From Stenopsyche tienmushanensis (lineage: Eukaryota > Arthropoda > Insecta > Trichoptera > Stenopsychidae), in the NCBI GenBank assembly GCA_008973525.1, contig WACJ01000079.1, forward strand, positions 62,001-126,000: DNA of 64,000 nucleotides, in the 5' to 3' direction. The notes under the pieces were generated by a model. The model saw nothing but the letters and a program-made list of their open reading frames with translations. It was not told the DNA's origin and made no database searches. Made by a program: the position numbers and the translations under genes. How positions within the stretch are numbered: position 1 is the first letter of the stretch; every line of letters begins with the position of its first letter. Below, piece by piece: positions 38,801-48,400 of the stretch.

Positions 38801-39187
38801 TCTTATATCAATACAAAATCATTTTAACTGTTTCGAATTTGATAACGCTATAATAAGCTACTTGACACGAATGCATAGTTTCTAGAACTCGGCTTGCTTA
38901 TAATATATTTGATAAATTATTTTTTAGTTGACTAGAAATAATAGCGCTACTTAGTAGCAAAATATGTTAATCTAAATATTTTACTAACACATAAATGCAT
39001 ATTTTTTTTAGGTATTCTCTTGAAAACTTCAATAGTGGGTCCCCTGCCTGAAAAGGACAAATATAACGACGAATTTTCATGGGAACTTCCCGAATGTCAC
39101 GAAGAATCCCATGAAGGTGGCAACCACTCGGACAATCATCCAGTCTTGATGGCGAGCAATGATATCCCTTTGAAAGAAAATGTCTAA
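35892..39187 (+). CDS. Rh50: Rh-type ammonium (NH3/CO2) channel, eight coding exons
   Basis: This is a membrane channel of the Amt/Mep/Rh family, which conducts ammonia and perhaps CO2. The coding exons, with frames joining exactly, are 35892-36057, 37016-37207, 37278-37420, 37526-37679, 37751-38052, 38119-38304, 38373-38478 and the last exon 39012-39187, giving 474 residues, the usual length for Rh proteins. Diagnostic motifs are [18 protein letters not shown] (about residues 57-74), [29 protein letters not shown] (first pore His, about 178), FWPSFNGG, and HNLHGMPG (second pore His, about 338). The start follows a splice acceptor at 35840-35841, so a 5' UTR exon probably lies upstream. A possible AATAAA is at 39551-39556. 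An alternative last exon is at 38554-38771. Intron 1 carries a mariner remnant. The symbol is assigned by family resemblance to insect Rh50. Confidence 0.95.
36357..36870 (+). pseudogene. mariner transposase remnant in Rh intron 1
   Basis: PHELSEDNK at about 36594-36619, then [19 protein letters not shown] and [20 protein letters not shown] match the irritans/mellifera mariner pattern (WVPHELTEKN ... ITGDEKWITYDN ... KPGLHPKKVLLSVWWD). The first catalytic Asp in TGDEKW is present, while the second catalytic segment (SVWWD) is CIWRD. A stop truncates the frame at 36864. A likely left terminus AGGTGAATCGATAAGTCC lies at 36359; the right end was not found. It has the same orientation as the host gene. 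Confidence 0.8.
38554..38771 (+). CDS. Rh50: alternative terminal exon of the Rh gene
   Basis: It is preceded by an acceptor (ATTGACAG) and starts in the same phase as the 39012-39187 exon, so it can be joined to exon 7 (donor at 38479). It encodes [20 protein letters not shown], then [13 protein letters not shown] and a further tail to a TGA, giving a protein of about 488 residues. The segment [12 protein letters not shown] aligns with [12 protein letters not shown] of the downstream exon, so the two are diverged duplicates. No splice donor of quality follows it, so it should be a mutually exclusive last exon giving a different cytoplasmic C-terminus. Whether it is used is an inference. Confidence 0.7.
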
Positions 39188-39872
39188 CCAAATTATTTTA
39201 GATTTGTAAAATTTTTGTACGTTTATGTGTTTTAAAATATTTTTTGCAATAATTTGCGAACGTGTATAATTATATTAGGTGTACATATTATTTCGTCATT
39301 TTTAGAACTAGATGCTTCTTTGGGCTATTTATTACATTCATAAATATATTTGCCTGGATTGCTTTTTATTGTCTATAAATCATTTAGAATTTAAGATGAA
39401 TCTACTATTAAATTAATCACTGCCACGAATGCACATAATTCATTAAAATCGTTTATGTTAAGAAAAATGTGTTCTTCATTTAGATACATCTTATTTTTAA
39501 TTTTAAAAAAATTGTGTTTTCATACGAAATGTCCGATTTTGCAAGATGTAAATAAAATTCTGCAACTGCTAATTATCAAGCATTTATTATTCAAAATAAC
39601 GTCATTTTACATCTAATTTCTCTACAAGCTTTTTTTGAGTAGTCGCTTAATTATGTTTAGCTTCCATTCATAACTCTTAGTCATCAACGCTACTTTTTAA
39701 TTTTATTTTGGATGAGCTACGTGAAATACTCAACAAAATTTAAAGATAGCGTATTTTAAAGATAGCGTATTTTAAAGATAGCTAATATTTTAATAGCTTT
39801 TTTAGGAACTGATTTGTACCAAAAAAAATCATATCCCACCAACAAATAAAGATATTTTTCAATCGGTTAGAG
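39188..39872. other. Rh 3' flank with a 16-bp tandem repeat
   Basis: The 3' UTR probably extends to shortly after the AATAAA at 39551. At about 39741-39782 a 16-bp unit (AAAGATAGCGTATTTT) occurs nearly three times. No gene is present. Confidence 0.6.
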
Positions 39873-40184
39873 CAGCGCTTCTTAAACTCATGTAGTCTAT
39901 GGACGCCCTCTTGAGCGAAATTTCTTTCGCGGACCCCCTTTTGAAAAAAGTTTTTTTCGCGAACCCACTCTTGAAGATTTTTTTTGTGGACTTCATCCCA
40001 ACCCTTGTGACTTAATTTTTTAAACAAATAAACATTTCTTGGTCGAAATAGATATAATGTTTTCTGTAATTTCACGAAAATATCTTGTTCAACTACAGAT
40101 AAATGTTTTTTTATAACTTCGCAAACCCCCGGAAATAGCTTCGCGGACCTCCAAGAGTCCGCGACCCCTGTTTAAAAACCGCTG
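39873..40184. mobile_element. hAT MITE, copy 1
   Basis: The left end CAGCGCTTCTTAAAC and the right end GTTTAAAAACCGCTG are inverted repeats with the CAGNG start of hAT elements. They are flanked by GGTTAGAG (39865-39872) and GGTTATAG (40185-40192), an 8-bp target duplication with one mismatch. The 312-bp interior has 'cggacccc' and 'cttgag' repeats and no coding capacity. The 130 bp on its right (40185-40314) are nearly identical to those right of the second copy (61583-61713). Confidence 0.85.
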
Positions 40185-40315
40185 GGTTATAGCGTAGAAG
40201 ATTTTTATAAAAAAAATCAATGATGAGGGCAACAATCATGTGCCCCACTCTATTTCTATGATTTGTAAAATAAGAAATAAAAACGCAAATACAAATGGAT
40301 TTTATATTAAAATCA
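40185..40315 (+). repeat. flanking repeat shared with 61583-61713
   Basis: About 130 bp, nearly identical in both places, directly adjoin the right end of the hAT MITE. Either the MITE sits in an older repeat at the same position, or a larger unit was copied together with it. Confidence 0.7.
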
Positions 40316-40603
40316 ACATCTCTTAAGCCATGTACTGATAGGTTTTAATTGATACTGATTAGTAAGTATGATAAAATAGTCTTATGCCTGGTTCACACCA
40401 AGCGTAAAATGTCAGGCATGATAAAGAGACTAGGCTTTGTGATCCTAGGGCTGCCAAATCTGTCGCGCCCTCACAAACAACATTTTAAAATCAATTTACA
40501 AGCAGGGGATTTTTAAACAAAGTGCAAACAAGTAGTACTTACTATTTTACATACTGCGTAAAAGTGAAACGATGTATTTCAAAAGTCGATAAAGTCCCTT
40601 AAC

Positions 40604-41174
40604 CCTTTGCACTCCAAATGAGTTTTAGTAAATTTTTGTAAGAGTATGTTTATGAGAATACATTGGGAAAAAATGGTATACAACCTAATAAAAGTGGTTT
40701 TCGATATTAGGATATTTTATTGTATACATATATAGGTACAAGTGATCATTTTATCACTTCAATTTTTAAAATTCGCCAAACAAAAACAATTTTCTTCACC
40801 ACTTCAATGTTTTACGCATAAAGCATTAAGATGTGGCCAATTGATTAGTGGTGTCCACCTCAACCATATTTTCGATGTAATCTTCAATCATCTATTGCAA
40901 ATTATTGAAAAGGTGCAGAACGATTCTGCTAGTGAAAGACAACTCTGGTCTAATCAATCCCTAAGTAGTGAAGCTTACATAATGTGGTACAAATGTGGAA
41001 ATATGACTTGTACGGATATACTCCAGGAAGAGAATAAATGAGTGGTTTGTCGTAAAATGAAAATTTTATCTATCCTATAACAGTTGTTTCGATGTTTCAA
41101 AAAATAAAAAAAATCATCAGAATAGCTCTAAATAGTTGTAATCGAGGCTGGAGTAAAAAATGACTTCAAAGGGA
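40604..41174. mobile_element. possible piggyBac-type remnant
   Basis: TTAA followed by CCCTTTGCACTCC (40600-40616) and TGACTTCAAAGGG followed by ATTAA (41161-41178) make an imperfect inverted repeat with TTAA outside, as in piggyBac-like elements. A 99-codon frame at 40742-41041 inside it ends in a Cys-containing part but was not recognised. Confidence 0.35.
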
Positions 41175-41275
41175 TTAAATACACGGTACACAAAAAACAC
41201 TCGTCTGCTTCTATCTTCGAGGAATTGACCTTTCAATATTTTGCAATAATCCCAAAATAGAAACATGATTAAAAT

Positions 41276-41391
41276 GCCGTTTGATTATTTTACTTCAGAT
41301 AAGCAAAGAGTTCGCAATCATCTTAACCGCAAAAATACTGTTTGACTATTTTACTTCGGATAAGTAAAACGCTCGCAATCGTCGTAACCGC
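41276..41391 (+). repeat. two-copy tandem repeat of about 58 bp
   Basis: Two similar units each contain 'tgattattttacttcagat'-like sequence and end 'cgtaaccgca'/'cttaaccgca'. No function is apparent. Confidence 0.7.
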
Positions 41392-41429
41392 ATTTTTTTA
41401 AAATTACAATTTTATAAAAATTAACAAGA

Positions 41430-41640
41430 TTAGATCCGGGACTCTTCTTATAAAGGTCCGGGTTCAAATCTCGATTGTGGAAAAAATTTTCACCGTACCA
41501 ACAAATTTGGGAGATCGGAAATATTAATATTTCTGATCGATCGTCTCAACCCAGGTATACCCTGATTTCCTGGATTTGAAAAAGTAAATGCGGAGGCGAT
41601 TAATAAAGTCGGGCAGGGACGCCCATGAGTGAGTGATTTA
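41430..41640 (+). mobile_element. tRNA-derived SINE, family 2 (possible)
   Basis: 'agattagatccgggact' is followed by GGTCCGGGTTCAAATCTCG, a B-box-like sequence, 'attgtgg', and a body containing 'cctggatttgaaaaagt'. The head also occurs at about 45316-45375 and part of the body in intron 4 of the ankyrin gene (about 46725-46800). Confidence 0.5.
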
Positions 41641-41868
41641 ATTTGCAACAATTATTAAATTATTATATATATTTGAAATAATGATAATATCGCTACTCAC
41701 TCATAGATATTCTCCTCTCCTTCATGAATTATAATTCCTATACAAATAATCCTATCGTTACTTTACTACGTCTGGAAGGCAACTGGAAACCACCACATTA
41801 AATCCTTTCCCTAGGAAAATCTCCTTTGGAGATCGCCTACGTCCGATGGTTTGGATATGGCACCTTAA

Positions 41869-43066
41869 CACGTTCCGTGCCGCGTCGCGTGTTTACGGTT
41901 GACGGGCGTTCCCCCGCACGGGCCCCGTCGCATGATTGCAGTGGACGTTTTCTTCCTCCATTTAAATACGATTTAACAAGTTATTTATTTTCTATTTAAT
42001 GGAATTAGCAATTATTTAATGCAAATATAAAATAAACAAAATATAAATAATATATGTTTATATATAACATATAAAGACATAAAATTAAAATAACTAAAAT
42101 ATACATATACACCCATCTCTCGCTTAACACGTAAGATAGGTTCTGCTAGGATCGCCGTGCTAAGCGAAATCGTGTTAAGCGAGACTAACAAATGTATGAA
42201 AAAGAGGGAATAGGTTTTTTTTAAAGATATTAAGAAAAAACAGGTAGGTGGAACTTATGAAAATTTATTGATATATAATGATACGGATAAAATATATTAT
42301 TCAGTGTCACTATCACTAGAGGATATTAATATTGACATTTTCTTTTTATTTATGGGCTGAATATCATTATCACTACTACTTTCAATTAAATTTTCTATTA
42401 TACTCCGTCGTCGTTTAAAAAATCGATCATTTGAAAAGTTGAAACACATTTTTTTTCACCGAAACTGAAACCGTGTTAAGCGAGTATCGTGTTAAGCAAG
42501 GGATGGGTGTACTATACATAAAATTATGTTTGAAGTAAAATATAACTTTATATTATGTTACCAACTATTAATTAAAATAATTCAAACACATATAATGTGA
42601 TTTTGGACAGTTAGAAAAATATCTTGCGACCTTTTTTACATTTTTTTTTCGTTTCCTGGAGATCGACAATTTGTCAGTCAATCAAACAGTCTCCGAAACG
42701 AGAATCCAGTGTCTCACTGTTACGTATTTCTGCGATTTATAAATATTAACTTTACGAATATCTTTCTATAATGTATTCCAGATGACAACTGTCTAAATAT
42801 CTTTTGAGATCAACCTCAAAACTTACATTCCTACCCTTGTCTGGTCGCACTTGCTTATCTTCACTTTTTTTTGTTAATTTGACTAATGGCAGAGTCAAGC
42901 TTATCGATTTAAGATAAAACAACACCTGAGAAAAGATGCGCCATATTTCGTCTATGTTTATTCCGTGCATGATAATATTGCATTGCTGTTCCTTCTGTTT
43001 ACGCTCCGACTATCGAATTTGGGCCCCGTGAGAAACAACACCGATTCTAGCTTGGCACGGAACGTG
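41869..43066. mobile_element. piggyBac-type non-autonomous element, copy 2, with nested MITE
   Basis: The perfect 13-bp inverted repeat CACGTTCCGTGCC / GGCACGGAACGTG is flanked by TTAA on both sides (41865-41868, 43067-43070). It matches the copy at 26098-26886 throughout, including the minus-strand frame at 42752-42970 (IDEIWRIFSQVLFYLKSISL). The extra 400 bp at 42110-42509 are a later insertion. Two copies sharing ends and interior but not flanks show past mobility. Confidence 0.92.
42110..42509. mobile_element. pogo-type MITE nested in the piggyBac element
   Basis: The left end CACCCATCTCTCGCTTAACA and the right end TGTTAAGCAAGGGATGGGTG are inverted repeats. Comparison with the empty site in the other piggyBac copy (about 26326-26336) shows a TA duplication, the signature of the Tc1/mariner/pogo superfamily. 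It has no coding capacity. Partial relatives are at 18861-18915 and 45742-45800. Confidence 0.9.
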
Positions 43067-43070
43067 TTAA

Positions 43071-45300
43071 GATGTTGCCGTGTACTTCAGCCATGAGCGA
43101 CGATTTCGATCTCAAACGTGTACTTATAAAACGTTTGAATAAGTGGTAAAAATTTCGTAGATTTATGTCTTACCAATTCGCAAAAAAAATGCCAAAAAAG
43201 CAATAAAAAAGTACCGTTCCCGGGAATTACCCTCTTAAACTCTCTGATGAAAATAATTTCGCGTATTGGCGTTTGAGTAGTAGAGAAAAAGCATTCGTTG
43301 AGTCCGGAAGCGTGCGAGAAAGAGACGTGTTCGGAAACAGAGATGTATTTAATTTGGCGTGTGTTTTAATTTTTTAAGGGTGTGCTTGCCTTAATTTTCC
43401 CGCCAATTTTACTGCCCTACCATCGTGAAGCTATCGGGAACTTAGATTAATCAGCTGGCTACAGGCATTTACCAATCTATGAAAATACAGCCAGAGCCGT
43501 AACTAGGGTATGATATGTCTGTGGCAAGAATCTAAAATTGTGCCTCCTCCCCCCCACCCCACAACAAAAAAGGTAAAACTAATATATGCATGTATCCATT
43601 TAGGCGCCCGAAAATGAGATATTTTCCACATTTTTTGATAATTAACATTATTTTATTGCAACTTTGCTGCTACATTACATTACAAAAAGTGCTCATTTTA
43701 GTTTTAAACAAAACAAAATGGCAGCTTTGTTCATTTGTCAGATTTTTTTGATTTTTAATATGTGCAGAAGAAGAATATACATATAAAAGTATATAAATTA
43801 AAATGGCGTCTCGAGTCGCGAGGTAGTCCGGGGACCGGATGCGTCCGTGCGCCTCTCATCTTGGCCTGAAGGGCCTCGACGAGAAAGACGGGGGTGTCCG
43901 CTTCTCAGTAGCGATGGGGCTCCGCAACCCCGAGACGGACTCGTAACATACGCGACGGAAATCCATATTTTACTTCCGTAGAGGGCGCAATTATTTATCT
44001 CCGACCACTCATACAACAACACCGAACAGGACGAATCCCCAAAAGATTTTTTCGAAAGAGTTTTTTTTTCTATCTTTTCGATTTATTATTGTGTGGCAAC
44101 CGCGACTAGTGAAAATCAAGTATTGTTTTTTGTGCAAATTATATCCTGATTGATTGTGCCTTACCAATTATATAAATAAAAAATATTAGAAATGTTTATT
44201 TATTAGTAAAAGTACTTTTTTTTACATTGAATACACGCGGCGATGGGAGGTACCGTTTATCAAACTTGCGGTGAAGAACTGGGTGAACACTTGAGTCGTT
44301 CATTGGCTTGAACATATGCAATACGTGTCACACAGTGTGTGTGTTTATTATGACATTCTCTTAACTTTTACCAAATAACGATGGATATTACAAAGATAGC
44401 AAGATCTTTGGGGTACTTACCTGGTACATCAAACGCTGTGTTAATATTCACAGCTATTGATAAACAAAAGGTAAGCGAATTAAATAAATAAATACTTATA
44501 TAGTTTTATGATTAGTTATTAGCAGTTAATCCTTGATGATGAACCCGATAGGCGGTTCGAAATGTCGGATAAAGGTGTTACATGTAGCGGGTTGGGCAGG
44601 ACAAGGTATTCTGAAGTCTCGGCTTTTTCAAAGTCCCGGTACCTCCTGGGACCGATACCATCAGCCGTATATTCCTGTATTATTAATACTATCTTTGGAA
44701 CAGGAAATAAGATAGAAAGTCTCTTGCCCAATAAAAAGTATAGAGTGAAAAGCAAAAATCAGGGAGTATTCGAGATCCCATGCGCAGACCTCAAGATGTC
44801 ATATCTTGGACAAAGTGATCCAACATCACACTCTAGCAACATTGGATAGATGATGATCACCAGGCGCATGGTACTTTGAAAACTAAGTAAAAATAGAATG
44901 CAACAAATTTTGAATATAAAGTGCATTGCAAGCAAAAGACAGAATGCATTTTACTTACAAAAAGGAGTAGATAATAAGTGAATGAAAAAAATTAGGGACA
45001 TAATATATGATATACTCGGAGAATCTCTATCTGTTTGACAATGCTAGAGAGTGAATAATTTTTTTTTGGCGGACCCCATCCCAACATTTTACGACGTTCT
45101 TAAGACTTAATTTATTACTTAATTCTCAACAAAAAATTATGAAAAAAATAAACATGTAAAAGGGCGCGTGTATGGCATATATATATATATATATTATAAT
45201 CTTAGTATATAAGTCAAATAAAACAACTAAAAATATGGTTAACATTTAAAATTTGATAACATTACTTCATTTTTTTTAAATAACCTTTTAAAAAACATGA
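43071..45300. other. intergenic stretch with repeat fragments
   Basis: A GC-rich patch at about 43800-44050 has an open minus-strand frame of 74 codons of low-complexity, Arg/Ser-rich character. About 44090 reads 'tgtggcaaccgcgactagtg', which resembles a retroviral-type primer-binding site, so a solo or degraded LTR is possible but unproven. At 43492 'cagagccgtaactaggg' resembles a hAT-type tip. A repeat at 44522-44577 matches 54308-54361 in reverse. An (AT)n run lies at 45177-45195. Confidence 0.35.
44522..44577 (+). repeat. conserved repeat block, also at 54308-54361 (reverse)
   Basis: 'gcagttaatccttgatgatg' with a GAACC..GGTTC stem and 'cgaaatgtcgg' is shared with the reverse complement of 54308-54361. 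At that second site it lies next to a LINE endonuclease fragment, suggesting the end of a retroelement. Confidence 0.65.
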
Positions 45301-45304
45301 CTAA

Positions 45305-45400
45305 ATGTTGGTATGGCGATTTAGATCCTGGAATTTTACTGTAAAGGTTCGGGTTCAAATCCAGATTGTGGAGAAAAAAAATCACCGTACGGGTAATTTT
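45305..45400 (+). mobile_element. tRNA-like SINE head, family 2, just upstream of the ankyrin gene
   Basis: 'gcgatttagatcctgg' and GGTTCGGGTTCAAATCCAG with 'attgtggag' align to the head at 41430-41480. It ends about 60 bp before the proposed start codon of the ankyrin gene and may lie within its 5' UTR or promoter. Confidence 0.5.
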
Positions 45401-45463
45401 CTGTTTCCAAACATGAAAATATGGCTCGCTGGAAAAATATTTGCCAACAATGAAGAGGTGAAG

Positions 45464-48400
45464 ATGGCGGATAATGGCTCTTTTGAGGAACTCGATCGTT
45501 CTCATTATAAACATGTTATCGAAGCTATTAAACATTGCAAGTATGTGAAGTAAGTGAAGAGCTGAAAGAAAACTCTGTAGAGAAATAAAGCTTTTTTTCC
45601 TTTTTTTTGCATTTTCTTTGTTAGATCGGGTACTCCTGGGACCCCATTGTTTTTGTTAAATTTTAATGTGTCCGATACATTATGTATCGGATTACAATAA
45701 TGGCAAAATTTAGCTTATTTTTTTTAAATATTAGTTTATGGTGATCTAACACGATAATCTAGCAGAACGTATTTTCCGTGTTAAGCGAGGAATATGTGTA
45801 CAAGATAATTTCAATATAACTTAAACTCAAATATTGATCATCGGACCCCATTTTTTTATTGTACATCAAAAAAATCTATGTATATGAAAAGAATATGTTT
45901 TTATTTTGACGACTTGTTTGTGTTCTGCGATAATGCTTCATCTTTTCATTACAGTCTGAAATTGTGAGGAGTTTGATGAGCCATGATAAGTCTTCTATCA
46001 ATTGCATTGACGGTTCAAGTGGACTAACTCCACTTGGATACTGCACGCAGAATAAATATCACGAGCTTTGTACAATCCTATTGCATTGTGGTATACATTT
46101 TATTCAATTAATATGTAGCGTCCGTTCCTCAGTGCTCATTCTGTATTTTAAAATTAGGGGCTGACATCAACACAAGAGATGAAAATGGTTGGACTGCCTT
46201 ACATCATGCGGCACACCACGGATACGAGAACATGTGTATAATGTTCATTCAACATGGCGCTAAAATCAATTGCAGAACAAAGCACAACAAGTACAGCCCC
46301 CTGCATTTAGCAGTGTTGCAGAAACATCTAAATGTGGTATTAGATCCTTTCTTGGTCGAAAGATATTATCGAATACTTTTTTTAATATAAATTAAATTCT
46401 ACAGATGCTTGTGTTAATATTTATAATGAAAGTGCAACTTATAATAATTTATTTAGAATTGTGAAATTTTAGATACATTGCTTAATCAAGCATAAAGCAC
46501 GTGCCAAGATTAAAGACTCTGCAGGACGTTCCCTTCTCCACATGGCAATTGATAGTGGTTTGGCAGAAGATGACTGGGTTCTACTCCTAAACCAGGACAT
46601 CGACGTAAATGTTAAAAACAAATTGGGACAATCACCTTTTATGTATGCGGTGATGTTAAATAATATCGTTGCCATACGCGAACTGTTCAAAGGAGGTATA
46701 TTTTCAAATCATATTTTGAGTGCTGGGAACTGGGGTTGATTTTCTAACTTGACACATTTCCTGGATTTAAAAAAGTTAATAGTGAAGCAAATGACATATT
46801 AATATCATCTTTAAATAATATTTTTATTATGTATATAAAGCTTTATGCAAATACAACAATGAATTGCAACAACAACTGAAATCACATTTTTTGAACCATT
46901 TCCAAAATCACACCTTTTTGAACCATTTCCAAAAAGTTCCAAATGTATAGCAATTACGTCTATGTTTCATTTCATTTTGCAAAATGAACTCCGCAGTTTC
47001 ACGCAATCTATTTCCATTTTCTTTCCGTTTAATTAAAATTTAAAAATAAAAATTGTTATTTTAAAGCTATAATTTTTTCAATGTAGCATCTAAAATTGAC
47101 GCCTTTTATTAATTTGTGATTTCATCTATTTGGGACATATACGGCGAGATACAAAACGTTAAATGTTTGGAAAGTGCATTAACTCGTACTTAGATTCAAT
47201 AAGGCTTATAAATTGGTTTGAAAATTTCAGGTGCCGATATCAATATGAAAGACTTGAAAGGAAAGACTCCTCTCTATGTGGCCACTGAAGAAGGACACCT
47301 TGAAGCAATGGATTTATTGATCAATTCCGGAGCCATTAGTCAAAGTTATTCAAATAAAAATAGCATGCAAAGTGCGTATCCGACATCATTGCATATGGCT
47401 ATCTTCAAAGGATATGATGAAGAATGGGTACAAATCTAACTTGAAATAAAGTAAAAAGTATTATTTATATTTAATCATGTCTCTTTTTCAGCTTTCTTGC
47501 CTTCTGAAGGTTGAAAGTGAATTTGAAGAACTTAACTGTAAGAAACAAACACCGTTAATGTTGGCTGTACAATTGAATAATACAATAGCGACTCAATCAC
47601 TTCTAAAAGCGGGTGTCAAAACATTTGACACTTATGACGAGACCATTGGTAAAACTTTATAATAAAAATTGGGTAAAGGAATGGTTTTTTATGCGTTTGT
47701 GGAGAAGTAATGGGCTTTAATAAATATACGTATTTTATTATAGATAATCGCATAGATTGGAGCAATGTGTTCTTGATGAACTTCAATTTGGAAAAGTCTG
47801 CATTTTTGGGCATTTGTAAACTACTTGATAAACACATTTTATTTAATACAGTTTATTTGATTGATATTTAGTACTAGTTGAATGAGTTTATTAAAACCCA
47901 TGTGCATGGAAGCTATGAGGCGCGAGGTTTGGTCCTTCGTTTTTCCTCTGCGGCTGACTTTCCTCCAGATCGGTTCCTCCTGGTCCTACTCTTCCAGACA
48001 GCTCCTTCTACGCCCTATTCAAACAAATCCTTGGAGCTCCTCCTTTTACGGAACCAATTTATTAGAAGGAAGCCAGGCAACGGACCTGCTTTATCTCTAA
48101 TCGTTCATTAGGTTATTGATTAGGTGAAACGAGATAGCGGACTATCGAAATAACAGGCTTTTTTCTTTGCTTAAATTTCGAATATTTTATCTATTCATTT
48201 TTTACTTCCTTACTATCACATATTACAATTACAACAGCTTATCAGAAAATAATTATTTTATTTCAGTAATACGTTACTTGGACATTGCTGCAAATTACAA
48301 CAATAAGATCCTTTTAGCAAATGTCGAAGGTTTATTACAATCCGATAAAAGTTACGATATTTTGACAAGCGCAATTAAAAATAAAAAGGTACTATTTATT

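Noticed and set aside
43798..44022. Arg/Ser-rich minus-strand frame
   Set aside because: GC-rich non-coding patch, possibly a degraded LTR; no domain or splice context.
47878..48111. Separate small gene with overlapping frames
   Set aside because: It lies inside intron 7 of the ankyrin gene, two competing frames cover the same bases, and the translation matches no family.
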